The notes beneath the pieces are model-generated. The model saw nothing but the letters and a program-made list of their open reading frames with translations. It searched no databases and had not been told where the DNA came from. This document shows positions 5,936 through 13,570 of a stretch of 19,788 bases of DNA, one piece after another. The translations under genes and the position numbers were made by a program. This DNA comes from CADCVW01 sp035644935 (GTDB lineage Bacteria > Pseudomonadota > Alphaproteobacteria > Sphingomonadales > Sphingomonadaceae): positions 1 through 19,788 of the forward strand of contig DASQNO010000070.1 in assembly GCA_035644935.1 (NCBI GenBank). Direction: 5' to 3'. Positions within the stretch are counted from its first letter, which is position 1. Each line of letters starts with the position of its first letter.

Positions 5936-6520
5936 TCAGCTCTTCTGCGCCTCGTAATAATGGGTTCCGCCGCGCTCGCCATGCTCATCGTGTTCATCGA
6001 TGAGGCGGAGTCCGGAATGAGCGAGAGCCCGTCCGTACTCCTCGGCCCCGAGCGACCATGACGGTTGGCCGGTCAAGAGGTCGATCCAGGTGCCGACCTG
6101 CCAGGGCGCCGAAAACAGCAGTCTTCCGCCTGGTTTAAGCGCGCCGGATATCTGGTGAATGAGCTTGCGTTGGCGGTCCTCGGGCAGCAGGAACACGAGG
6201 CCGATCGCCAGCGCCGCGTCGAATGTCCGGTGGAAGAACGGGCTCCTTTCAGCGGGCTCGCAAGCGACCTCCACGTCCGGAAAGCGCTGCCGAAACGCGG
6301 CAACCATCTTCGGCGAGGCATCGATCGCGGACACGGCAAGTCCCTCGTCGAGCAATACCGATGTCAACGGCTCGCCATTCCCCGCCCCGACATCGACGAC
6401 CGAGCAGGCGGGGGGAAGCGAACGGGCCCATTTTCGGACGACGTCGCGGCCGGATGTCGTCCGCACCGCCATGAACTCTTCGGCGATGGCATCGTAGCCG
6501 TTCGACTCATCTTCAGACAC
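5936..6520 (-). CDS. Class I SAM-dependent methyltransferase
   Basis: The product has 194 residues. It has the class I Rossmann fold: motif I VDVGAGNGE at residues 42-50, an acidic end to strand 2 at VSAIDASPKMV, a strand 4 region DAALAIGLVFLL, and a post-motif segment LKPGGRLLFSAPW. The N-terminal helix YDAIAEEFMAVR resembles small-molecule methyltransferases of the Methyltransf_11/25 groups. The substrate cannot be inferred. The start is a GTG at 6520, preceded by GGAGGAGGTGATC, an almost complete complement of the 16S rRNA tail, with 5 bases between GGAGG and the codon; no in-frame ATG is near. It is divergent from the CDC48 gene across 126 bases. A weak hairpin (GAGGAGC/GCTCCTC, about 5910-5937) overlaps its stop. 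Confidence 0.85.
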   Translation of the reverse strand: MSEDESNGYDAIAEEFMAVRTTSGRDVVRKWARSLPPACSVVDVGAGNGEPLTSVLLDEGLAVSAIDASPKMVAAFRQRFPDVEVACEPAERSPFFHRTFDAALAIGLVFLLPEDRQRKLIHQISGALKPGGRLLFSAPWQVGTWIDLLTGQPSWSLGAEEYGRALAHSGLRLIDEHDEHGERGGTHYYEAQKS

Positions 6521-6593
6521 GATCACCTCCTCCGCGCGAACATCGCTCCGTCGCGCGCCCGCGAACGAGATGATGGTCCTTTTTTTGTGCGCG

Positions 6594-6622
6594 GTGGCAA
6601 CCCCCGGCGCGCTTCCTATGTT
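6594..6622 (+). promoter_or_regulatory. Possible promoter of the CDC48-like gene
   Basis: GTGGCA (6594-6599), 17 bases and TATGTT (6617-6622) form a moderate sigma-70 match, placing the start about 18 bases before the ATG at 6647. A T7 run at 6580-6586 lies just upstream but has no stem, so it is not a terminator. The match could be chance. Confidence 0.35.
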
Positions 6623-6646
6623 CGTCCTCGAACAAGGAGTGCCTGA

Positions 6647-8935
6647 ATGGCCGACGTCGAGACGATCATTAAGCGCCTGCAGGTCGCCAACATGCGGCCG
6701 GAGGACGGCGGACGGGGCCTGGCGCGGCTGCCGCGCGGGCTGATGACCGAACTCGCACTGTCGGAGGGCGACGTGGTGGAAATCGTCGGCAAGCGCTCGA
6801 CGCCGGCGCGCGCCGTGCATGCCTATCCGGACGATGAAGGGCTGGACGTCGTGCGCCTGGACGGTCTGCAGCGCGCCAATGCCGGCGTCGGGTCGGGCGA
6901 CCAAGTCGAGATCCGCCGCGCCCAGTCCAAGCCCGCGACCCGCGTCGTGCTCGCCCCCGCGCAGCAGAATTTGCGGCTGCAAGGCTCGGCGGGCGCGCTA
7001 AAGCGCTCGTTCGGGATGCGGCCGCTGACCGCGGGCGACGTTGTCGCCACCACCGGACAGCAGCAGTCGGACCTGCCGCCCGAGCTTCGCCGCATGTTGA
7101 AGGCGCCGGCGTTCGCGCTGCAGGAAGTGCGCCTCGTCGTCGTGTCCACCGCGCCCAAGGGCATCGTCCATATCGTCGCGGAGACCGAGGTCGAGCTGCG
7201 CCCGGAATATACGGAGGCCAAGGGCGAGCGCCGCGCCGACGTCACTTACGACGATCTGGGCGGCATGGGCTCCACGATCGACCAGCTGCGCGAAATGGTC
7301 GAGCTGCCGTTGCGTTATCCCGAACTGTTCCAGCGGCTGGGCGTCGATCCGCCCAAGGGCGTGCTGCTGCACGGGCCGCCGGGCACCGGCAAGACGCGGC
7401 TCGCCCGCGCCGTCGCCAACGAATCGGACGCGCAATTCTTCCTGATCAACGGGCCGGAAATCATGGGCTCGGCGTACGGCGAGAGCGAGAAGCGCCTGCG
7501 CGAGGTGTTCGAGCAGGCGGCCAAGGCGGCGCCGTCGATCATCTTCATCGACGAAATCGATTCGATCGCGCCCAAGCGGGGGCAGGTGTCGGGGGAGGCG
7601 GAGAAACGCCTCGTCGCGCAGCTGCTGACGCTGATGGACGGGCTGGAGCCACGCCTCAACCTCGTCATCATCGCCGCGACCAACCGGCCGGAGGCGATCG
7701 ACGAGGCGCTGCGCCGCCCCGGCCGCTTCGATCGCGAGATCGTCGTCGGCGTGCCCGACGAGCGCGGCCGGCGCGAGATCCTGGGCATCCACACGCGCGG
7801 CATGCCGCTCGACGGCGGCGTGGACCTCGGCGAGCTTTCCCGGCGGACCTACGGCTTCGTCGGCGCTGACCTGGCGGCGCTGGGCCGCGAGGCGGCGATC
7901 GAGGCGGTGCGGCGCATCATGCCGCGGCTGAACCTGGAGGAGGGGACGATCCCGCCCGAGGTTCTGGAGGACCTGTCGGTGACCGGCAGCGACTTCGACG
8001 CGGCGCTGAAGCGCGTGCAGCCATCGGCGATGCGCGAGGTCATGGTCGAGGTGCCGCAGATCCGCTGGGCCGACATCGGCGGCGTCGACGAGGCGCGCGA
8101 CAAACTGCGCGAAGGCGTCGAACTGCCGCTCAAGAACCCCGACGCGTTTCGCAGGCTCGGCATCCGTCCGGCCAAGGGCTTCCTGCTCTACGGGCCCCCA
8201 GGCACGGGCAAGACGCTGCTCGCCAAGGCGGTCGCGCGCGAGGCGGAGGCGAACTACATCGCCACCAAGTCGTCCGACCTCCTGTCCAAATGGTACGGCG
8301 AGAGCGAGCAGCAGATCGCGCGTTTGTTCGCCCGCGCCCGCCAGGTCGCGCCGACGGTGATCTTCATCGACGAACTCGACAGCCTCGTCCCCGCGCGCGG
8401 CGGCTCGATGGGCGAGCCGGCGGTGACCGAGCGCGTCGTCAACACGATCCTGGCCGAGATGGACGGGCTGGAGGAATTGAACGGCGTGGTGCTGATCGGC
8501 GCCACCAACCGGCCCAATCTTATCGACCCGGCGCTGCTGAGGCCCGGGCGGCTGGATGAGTTGATCTACGTGCCGGTGCCCGACGAGGGCGGGCGGCGGC
8601 AGATCCTGGGCATCCACACCAAGGGCATGCCGTTGGGACCGGACGTCGATCTCGCGGCGCTGGCCGCGCGCACCGACCGCTTCACGGGCGCAGACCTTGA
8701 GGACCTGACCCGCCGCGCCGGCCTGTTCGCGCTGCGCGGTTCGGTCGCGGCGGCGACGATCAGCATGGCGAACTTCGAAGCCGCGCTGGGCGAGACGCGC
8801 GCGTCCGTCACCGAGGCGATGGAAAGCGAATACGACAAGATCCGCGAAAGCCTGAAGACCGACGCAATGGCGCCGAGCTTCGGGTTCGTCTCGCCGGGCA
8901 TGCTGACGCCGCGGGGGCCGAAGGGGAGCGACTGA
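6647..8935 (+). CDS. CDC48/VCP-like double AAA+ ATPase
   Basis: The product has 762 residues with the complete p97/VAT layout. The N domain (about 1-190) is a double-psi barrel followed by a CDC48_2-like part. D1 has Walker A GPPGTGKT at 243-250 and Walker B IIFIDE at 298-303. D2 has Walker A GPPGTGKT at 516-523 and Walker B VIFIDE at 571-576. Arg-finger segments RRPGRFDRE and LRPGRLDEL follow in D1 and D2. Both pore loops are aromatic: SAYGES with Tyr277, and KWYGES with Trp549-Tyr550. Archaeal VAT is similar; eukaryotic p97 lacks the D1 aromatic. The C-terminus ends RGPKGSD with no HbYX proteasome-docking motif. The family forms hexamers that unfold or extract proteins using ATP. The ATG at 6647 has AAGGAG 7 bases upstream. 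Its partners in bacteria are not known from this sequence. Confidence 0.94.
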   Translation: MADVETIIKRLQVANMRPEDGGRGLARLPRGLMTELALSEGDVVEIVGKRSTPARAVHAYPDDEGLDVVRLDGLQRANAGVGSGDQVEIRRAQSKPATRVVLAPAQQNLRLQGSAGALKRSFGMRPLTAGDVVATTGQQQSDLPPELRRMLKAPAFALQEVRLVVVSTAPKGIVHIVAETEVELRPEYTEAKGERRADVTYDDLGGMGSTIDQLREMVELPLRYPELFQRLGVDPPKGVLLHGPPGTGKTRLARAVANESDAQFFLINGPEIMGSAYGESEKRLREVFEQAAKAAPSIIFIDEIDSIAPKRGQVSGEAEKRLVAQLLTLMDGLEPRLNLVIIAATNRPEAIDEALRRPGRFDREIVVGVPDERGRREILGIHTRGMPLDGGVDLGELSRRTYGFVGADLAALGREAAIEAVRRIMPRLNLEEGTIPPEVLEDLSVTGSDFDAALKRVQPSAMREVMVEVPQIRWADIGGVDEARDKLREGVELPLKNPDAFRRLGIRPAKGFLLYGPPGTGKTLLAKAVAREAEANYIATKSSDLLSKWYGESEQQIARLFARARQVAPTVIFIDELDSLVPARGGSMGEPAVTERVVNTILAEMDGLEELNGVVLIGATNRPNLIDPALLRPGRLDELIYVPVPDEGGRRQILGIHTKGMPLGPDVDLAALAARTDRFTGADLEDLTRRAGLFALRGSVAAATISMANFEAALGETRASVTEAMESEYDKIRESLKTDAMAPSFGFVSPGMLTPRGPKGSD

Positions 8936-8954
8936 CCGTCACCTAGGCCCTGCC

Positions 8955-9030
8955 CGTCATCCCGGCGCAGGCCGGGATCAAAGCACACCAGACTTCGTGA
9001 TCTTGGGTCCCGGCTTTCGCCGGGATGACG
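8955..9030. repeat. Palindromic intergenic element, family A
   Basis: The left arm (8955-8979, core ATCCCGGCGCAGGCCGGGAT) faces the right arm (9004-9030). The right arm with the three bases before it (9001-9030) is identical to 2742-2771. An inner pair GATCA/TGATC extends the fold. The element occupies most of the gap between the convergent CDC48 and MFS genes and ends 1 base before the MFS stop codon. Confidence 0.85.
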
Positions 9031-9031
9031 T

Positions 9032-10369
9032 CTACACTCTACCCAGCCTCTTCCAACCCCAGGCGAGCAGTCCGAGCGTCAGCGCCGCCGCCACCCAGTA
9101 GGGCAGCGGCTCCGCGACGCTGTACAGCCAGACGCCGAGGCCCGGCGCGACGATGAAGGCCAGGCCGTTGGCCGCCGTGATCATCCCGGCCACCGCGCCT
9201 TGCCCGCTCTGCCCGACGGCCAGCGACGCGCCGGCGGTGAAGCCCGGCCGGATGAACCCGAACCCCAGGGACGACAGCGCGAACCCCATGGTGATCCCGT
9301 ACAGGTCGGTTGCCATGGCATCGACCGCCAGCCCCGCCGCCGCCAGCGCGCAGCCCCACAGGATCAGCGCGCGGGGACCTAGGCCCAGCCGCGGGATCAG
9401 GCCCCATTGCGCCACCAGCGTCGCCGACGCGCCGGCCATCATGACGATGCCGATCAGCGGCTGCGCCTCCACCGGCGGCAGGCCCAGCCGGTCGATGACC
9501 AGAAAGCCGAGCGGCGTCAGCGACGCGGCCTGCGCGTGGCCCGCGACGACGCCCGCGAACAGCCAGGGAAAGATGCGCGGGTCGCGCCAGGAAAGGCGCA
9601 TCGCGTTTCCGCCCGCCTCCGATGTCGCGGCGATGACGCTGGCGCCCGTCGGCGTGGAGCCGAGCGAGGGGTAGCTCATCGCCGCGCCCCGTCCCGCCTC
9701 TCCGGTCGCGGTGGCGTCGCTGGGCAACAGGAACCAGATCGCGGCGAACACCGCCGCGCCGATCATCGCGAACGCGAACACCGGGCCGGACAGGCCGACG
9801 AACGGCAGCACCAGCAGCGGCGCCAGCGCGGGTCCGATGATCGTCCCCAGCCCGAAGGAGGAGGCGAGCGTCGACAGCGCGCCCGTGCGCTCGGCGCGGC
9901 TGGTGCGGCTGGCGACATAGGCCTGCACCGCCGAGGGCGTCGCTGATCCTACCGCGCCGTAGATGCCGCGAACGACCGCGAAGAGGGCAAAGGTCGCGAC
10001 GCCCGACAGGATCCCCGCGAGCCCGAACGCCAGCGCCGCCCCGCACAGGGTCATGGACACGACGAACCCGCCGATGCCCAGCAGCGTCAGCGGCTTGCGC
10101 CCCCGCCGGTCCGACTGCCTGGCCCAATAGGGCGCGGAGATCACCCACAGAACCGCCGACCATGTATAGGCGATCGCCACCCAGACGTCGTTCATCGCCA
10201 TCTGCCGCCCGATCGCGGGCATCACCGATTGCAGCGCGGTGTTGCCTGCGGCCGCCACCAGCATGCCGGCGTAGAGCAGCGCGAAATGGTCGCGGCGCAG
10301 GCGTGGCGGCGTTTCGGGGCGCGTGGGGGCCGCCGACGCTCCGGTCGCCAGCGAAGAAGGCGCGTCCAT
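9032..10369 (-). CDS. MFS transporter, DHA1-like drug/proton antiporter type
   Basis: The product has 445 residues with the hydrophobic pattern of a 12-helix major facilitator of the inner membrane. Helix 1 begins after PRLRRDHFALLYAGMLVAAA. The helix 2-3 loop carries motif A, ARQSDRRGRKPLTLLG (about 83-98). Helix 5 carries the antiporter motif C as GLGTIIGP (about 173-180). Together these point to an exporter exchanging substrate for protons, as in the TetA/Bcr group. The substrate is not predictable. The central loop (about 225-265) is long and Ser/Gly/Ala-rich. The ATG at 10369 is chosen because GGAG lies 9 bases upstream; an in-frame ATG at 10378 sits directly on that GGAG. It is divergent from the phospholipid methyltransferase gene across 109 bases. 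Confidence 0.88.
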   Translation of the reverse strand: MDAPSSLATGASAAPTRPETPPRLRRDHFALLYAGMLVAAAGNTALQSVMPAIGRQMAMNDVWVAIAYTWSAVLWVISAPYWARQSDRRGRKPLTLLGIGGFVVSMTLCGAALAFGLAGILSGVATFALFAVVRGIYGAVGSATPSAVQAYVASRTSRAERTGALSTLASSFGLGTIIGPALAPLLVLPFVGLSGPVFAFAMIGAAVFAAIWFLLPSDATATGEAGRGAAMSYPSLGSTPTGASVIAATSEAGGNAMRLSWRDPRIFPWLFAGVVAGHAQAASLTPLGFLVIDRLGLPPVEAQPLIGIVMMAGASATLVAQWGLIPRLGLGPRALILWGCALAAAGLAVDAMATDLYGITMGFALSSLGFGFIRPGFTAGASLAVGQSGQGAVAGMITAANGLAFIVAPGLGVWLYSVAEPLPYWVAAALTLGLLAWGWKRLGRV

Positions 10370-10478
10370 CCGTCTCATCTCCGTCCAGCGCCCTGATCCG
10401 CTTGCTTGCCAACCGGGAACAGGTTTGCCAACGCATGCGCTGGACCATTCGAGCCCATCAATTTTCCAAGGACAATCA

Positions 10479-11093
10479 ATGTCGGCAACACGCGCCCAGG
10501 ATGCGGGCAGGGCGACGGCGCGACGCCGGCCCGGAGGTCCCCTGTGGCAGTTCCTGCGCGGGTTCATCAAGCACCCGGTGATGGTCGGGTCGGTGATCCC
10601 CTCCTCGCGCACGCTCATCGATCGCATGCTGGCGCCCGTGGATTGGGCGAACACGAAACTGTTCGTCGAATACGGCCCCGGCGTCGGCACCTTCTGCCGC
10701 CCGATTCTCGACCGGCTACCCGCCGACGCGACGCTGCTGGTGATCGACACCAACGAGGATTTCACCGACTATCTGCGCGACACGATCCCCGACCCCCGCT
10801 TCGTCGCGGTGACCGGATCGGCGGCGGACGTCGGCAGGATCATCTCAGGGCAGGGCTTCGACCATGCCGACTTCATTCTGTCCGGCCTGCCGTTTTCGAC
10901 GCTGCCCGCCGGCGTCGGCCCGGCGATCGCCGCGGCGACCGCCAGGACGCTGCGCCCCGGCGGCGCGTTCCTGGTCTACCAGTTCAGCCCCAAGGTCCGC
11001 GACTTCATCGCCCCGCATTTCGGCCGCATCGACCAGGGCTTCACCTGGCGCAACGTGCCGCCCGCGACATTGTTCTGGGCTTGGAAGGCGTAA
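10479..11093 (+). CDS. Phospholipid N-methyltransferase-like SAM methyltransferase (PmtA type)
   Basis: The product has 204 residues, close to the length of Rhodobacter-type PmtA enzymes that methylate phosphatidylethanolamine towards phosphatidylcholine. Typical features are LWQFLRGFIKHPVMVGSVIP near the start, a membrane-associating segment with the family's GS(V/I)xPSS pattern. SAM motif I is VEYGPGVGTF at 63-72. LLVIDTNEDFTDYLR binds the SAM ribose region, and DFILSGLPFSTLP is the motif IV region. LRPGGAFLVYQFSPKVRDF follows. The ATG at 10479 has AAGGA 6 bases upstream. Some members of this family are only loosely annotated, so another lipid-like substrate is possible. It converges on a phospholipase-D-like gene, which hints at membrane lipid work in both. 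Confidence 0.82.
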   Translation: MSATRAQDAGRATARRRPGGPLWQFLRGFIKHPVMVGSVIPSSRTLIDRMLAPVDWANTKLFVEYGPGVGTFCRPILDRLPADATLLVIDTNEDFTDYLRDTIPDPRFVAVTGSAADVGRIISGQGFDHADFILSGLPFSTLPAGVGPAIAAATARTLRPGGAFLVYQFSPKVRDFIAPHFGRIDQGFTWRNVPPATLFWAWKA

Positions 11094-11098
11094 ACTAG

Positions 11099-11208
11099 CC
11101 CCTCTCCTTCAGGGGAGGGGTTGGGGTGGGGCAGGGGCTCCGCTCGAATCGTCGCTTCCATTTTGCATGCGACACCCACACCCCAACCCCTCCCCTGAAG
11201 GGGAGGGG
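11099..11208. repeat. Long palindromic element, family C (about 30-bp arms)
   Basis: Arms 11106-11128 and 11179-11201 are perfect 23-bp reverse complements. With the flanks (11099-11105 and 11202-11208) they reach 30 bp with one mismatch. Each arm also folds on itself through CCTT/CCCC against AGGGG. The motif CCCCTCC...GGAGGGG followed by TTGGGGTG relates it to the element at 4739-4831. It lies between two convergent stop codons. Confidence 0.88.
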
Positions 11209-11219
11209 CTTTAGCAGAC

Positions 11220-12461
11220 CTACCGCGCGTCCAGCCCGAAGTTGAGCCGCCGCGAGACATTGTAGTCCATCGTCGCTACGATGAAGCGCGACGCCGCCCA
11301 GGTGATCCGCGTCCACAACGTCGCGCGCGCCTTGTGCAGCGCCGGCGTGATGCGTTCCGACTGCGCGATCTCGCCGTCTATGAACTGGTTCATGCTCGCC
11401 GCGAACGCGCGGTCGTCGATGCGCAGCATCAGTTCCAGGTTCAGGTACATCGACCGCATGTCGAAATTGGCCGACCCGATGTGCACGACGTTGTCGATCA
11501 CGACCAACTTGCTGTGCAGCTTGGTCGGCTGGTACTCGTAGATCTCGACGCCCTGCCGCAGCAGCCGGTTGTAGGTAAAACGCGCCGCCCCGACGGTGGC
11601 GCCGTTGTCCGATTTCGCGGCGCTGATCAGCCGCGCTCCGCCCTCGACGCCCCGCCCGCGGCGCGCGACCGACCCCATGCGGCGCAGCATCGCCGGATTG
11701 GGCCCGAAATAGGCGGCAACCATGCTCATCCGGCGCGCGCCGCGAAGGTCCCGGCACACCGCCTTGGCCCAGGGCGACAGCCGCCGCGTCGGCCCGCCGA
11801 ACAGCCATTGCAGCGGGCCGCTCGTTTCGCTGTGCGACCTGAGGATCTGGCGCAGGTCGCGCGTCTTGGACCTGGGCTGCCCAGCCCAATCGAGCAGCGC
11901 GTCGAAATAGGCGGCGAGCCGCGCCGCCGCGGGTCCTTCCACCAGCAGCCCCAGGTCGCGCCACGCGCCGCTTTCAACCGTTCCGAAATACTCGTCGGCA
12001 ATGTTGAACCCGCCGATGATCACGCGCTCCTCGTCCGCCAGCGCGATCTTCTGGTGGTTGCGCAGCAGATAGCGCCGCCCCCAGCGCGGCTCGTAGCGGC
12101 AGATCTTACCCGCGCTGCGCGTCAGCGGATCGAAGAAGTCCGACGGCGCGTCGCCGGACCCGAAGCCGTCGACCAGCAACGACACGCTGACGCCGCGCGC
12201 ACCCGCCGCGATCAGCGCGTCGCGCACCCGCGTCCCCGCCGTGTCCCCTTCGAAGATGTAGTAAAGGATGCGCAGCGACCGCCGGGCGCCGTCGATCAGC
12301 GCCAGCAGCGCCTCCAGCCGGTCCGGGCCGTCCGGCAACAGCGTCATGCCGTGCCCGTCGACCGTCCAGCGCGTTGCCCCACCCCGGTTCTTTTCCCCGC
12401 CGCCCATGCGCGCCGCTTTCCCGCCTCGCACCGCGATGCGCAAGCGGGGATTTCTTGACAT
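11220..12461 (-). CDS. Phospholipase D-like / cardiolipin synthase family protein
   Basis: The product has 413 residues with two HKD motifs, the hallmark of the PLD superfamily. The first is HQKIALAD (His136, Lys138, Asp143) followed by GGFNIADEYFG. The second is HSKLVVID (His316, Lys318, Asp323) followed by IGSANFDMRSMYLNLE. Each motif has the GG/GS-N pair after it that is usual in bacterial cardiolipin synthases, which condense phosphatidylglycerol with a second phospholipid. No N-terminal membrane helices are seen, as in ClsB/ClsC-type enzymes; C-terminal helices may attach it to the membrane. The start at 12461 is uncertain: no strong ribosome-binding site precedes it, and ATG at 12407 (MGGGEKN) is an alternative. 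It is divergent from rpoZ across 65 bases. Confidence 0.87.
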   Translation of the reverse strand: MSRNPRLRIAVRGGKAARMGGGEKNRGGATRWTVDGHGMTLLPDGPDRLEALLALIDGARRSLRILYYIFEGDTAGTRVRDALIAAGARGVSVSLLVDGFGSGDAPSDFFDPLTRSAGKICRYEPRWGRRYLLRNHQKIALADEERVIIGGFNIADEYFGTVESGAWRDLGLLVEGPAAARLAAYFDALLDWAGQPRSKTRDLRQILRSHSETSGPLQWLFGGPTRRLSPWAKAVCRDLRGARRMSMVAAYFGPNPAMLRRMGSVARRGRGVEGGARLISAAKSDNGATVGAARFTYNRLLRQGVEIYEYQPTKLHSKLVVIDNVVHIGSANFDMRSMYLNLELMLRIDDRAFAASMNQFIDGEIAQSERITPALHKARATLWTRITWAASRFIVATMDYNVSRRLNFGLDAR

Positions 12462-12483
12462 TTCGTGCCGTCCGCTGCTAGCC
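12455..12483 (+). promoter_or_regulatory. Possible rpoZ promoter
   Basis: A consensus TTGACA (12455-12460) lies just inside the start of the divergent PLD gene. The -10 region 17 bases on (CTAGCC) is poor, with a TGCTA that could act as a weak extended -10. The expected start is about 37 bases before the rpoZ ATG. Confidence 0.3.
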
Positions 12484-12526
12484 GAACCCCAATTCCCATA
12501 TCTCTGATCAGAAAAGCGAGCAGCCC

Positions 12527-12868
12527 ATGGCGCGCGTGACCGTTGAAGATTGCGTCGACAAGATTCCCAACCGGTTCGACCTGGTGCTGCTCGCCGCGCA
12601 GCGCGCGCGGCAGATTTCGGGCGGCGCCGAACTGACGCTCGACCGCGACCGCGACAAGAACCCGGTGGTCGCGTTGCGCGAGATCGCCGAGCAGAACGTT
12701 CGTCCCGCTCAGCTGCTGGAGGCCGCGCTGCAGTCGATGCAGAAGGTCCAGATGGACGACGAGGACGCGACCGACGAAGTCGGCAGCCTGGCCGATTCCG
12801 CCGAGGCCCTGCGTCTCACCGCCGCCGCGCCGCCGCGCAACACCAACAACGGCAGCGATTACGAGTAG
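12527..12868 (+). CDS. rpoZ: DNA-directed RNA polymerase omega subunit
   Basis: The product has 113 residues. The opening MARVTVEDCVDKIPNRFDLV, then LAAQRARQISGG and KNPVVALREIAEQ, is the conserved omega fold that clamps the C-terminal tail of beta-prime and helps RNAP assembly. Omega also forms part of a ppGpp site on RNAP in proteobacteria (family knowledge), which fits the nearby rsh gene. The acidic and Ala-rich tail (about residues 80-113) is the variable extension seen in alphaproteobacterial omegas. The ATG at 12527 matches homologue starts; the ribosome-binding site is weak (GCGAG). In many alphaproteobacteria rpoZ sits directly before rsh; here an inverted HxlR gene and a palindrome come between. 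Confidence 0.96.
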   Translation: MARVTVEDCVDKIPNRFDLVLLAAQRARQISGGAELTLDRDRDKNPVVALREIAEQNVRPAQLLEAALQSMQKVQMDDEDATDEVGSLADSAEALRLTAAAPPRNTNNGSDYE

Positions 12869-12873
12869 ACATT

Positions 12874-12942
12874 GTGCCCCGGCGTAGGCCGGGGCCCAGT
12901 GACACCGCCAGCACGACTGAACCTCCGCCTACGCCGGGGTAC
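12874..12942. repeat. Palindromic intergenic element, family B
   Basis: The left arm GTGCCCCGGCGTAGGCCGGG (12874-12893) faces the right arm CCGCCTACGCCGGGGTAC (12925-12942). The core CCCCGGCGTAGGC/GCCTACGCCGGGG is shared with the element at 16460-16535. It lies between the convergent stops of rpoZ and the HxlR gene. Confidence 0.85.
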
Positions 12943-12957
12943 ACGGATCCTGGCTAG

Positions 12958-13413
12958 TCAAACCACCAGCGAGCGGTCCACCCACGCAAGATCGCCCACC
13001 CCCAGGTCGCGGCCGTCCTGCGCCTGCACCGCCACCGCGCGCACCGGGCGCCGGTCGCGGCTGTCGACCAGCACCGGGTTGGCGGGCGCGCCGTCGCCCC
13101 AGCGCTCGCCCCATTGCCGAAGCGCGATCAGCACCGGCAGCAACGCCAGGCCCTTGTCGGTCAGCCGGTAGGCGACCTTGCGGCGATCCTGCATGTCGGG
13201 ACATCGTTGCATGATCCCCGACGCGACCAGCCGCGACAGCCGGTTGGACAGGATGTTGCGCGCGATCCCCAGCGTCGACTGGAATTCTTCGAAGTGCTGC
13301 AAGCCGTTGAACGCGCCGCGCAGGATCAGGAACGACCAGCGTTCGCCCATCGCCTCCAGCGCCGAAGGCAGGGGGCAGCACACGGCGACGGTACGGGAAT
13401 CGATGCTGTTCAT
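12958..13413 (-). CDS. HxlR-family winged-helix transcriptional regulator
   Basis: The product has 151 residues. The HxlR pattern is clear: CCPLPSALEAMGERWSFLIL (about 12-31) with the family's N-terminal Cys, then GLQHFEEFQSTLGIARNILS as recognition helix region, NRLSRLVASGIMQR, and the wing DRRKVAYRLTDKG. These regulators bind DNA as dimers and often sense electrophiles or redox change through the N-terminal Cys. A C-terminal tail of about 50 residues, beyond the usual core, ends GDLAWVDRSLVV. The ATG at 13413 gives the normal family start; the longer in-frame extension to 13605 overlaps the rsh start and looks non-coding. There is no clear ribosome-binding site. It is divergent from rsh across 157 bases, so rsh or an unlinked gene could be a target; this is only inference. 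Confidence 0.88.
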   Translation of the reverse strand: MNSIDSRTVAVCCPLPSALEAMGERWSFLILRGAFNGLQHFEEFQSTLGIARNILSNRLSRLVASGIMQRCPDMQDRRKVAYRLTDKGLALLPVLIALRQWGERWGDGAPANPVLVDSRDRRPVRAVAVQAQDGRDLGVGDLAWVDRSLVV

Positions 13414-13570
13414 GTCGATGTGGCGATAGCGGCGACAAGCTGAACGGGGAACGAAGAAACCTGCATTAATCGCGCGGGGCGTCTCAGCCGGGGCTTTGGC
13501 TGCGGCTTTTCTCCGCGGTCGGCGGCCTGAACGCTTGCCCCCGACGGGTCCGGCACGCCATGTTGCCCCC

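Noticed and set aside
6580..6586. T7 run between the methyltransferase and CDC48 genes as a terminator
   Set aside because: No GC-rich stem precedes it on the plus strand, and it lies in a divergent promoter region.
6998..8617. Minus-strand open frame of 539 codons within the CDC48 gene
   Set aside because: It mirrors the AAA+ coding sequence, has no domain of its own, and the plus strand is a complete conserved protein.
10416..10441. EcfG promoter before the PmtA-like gene
   Set aside because: GGAAC-N17-CGCT misses the -10 consensus at an important base; kept only as a weak hint and not listed as a feature.
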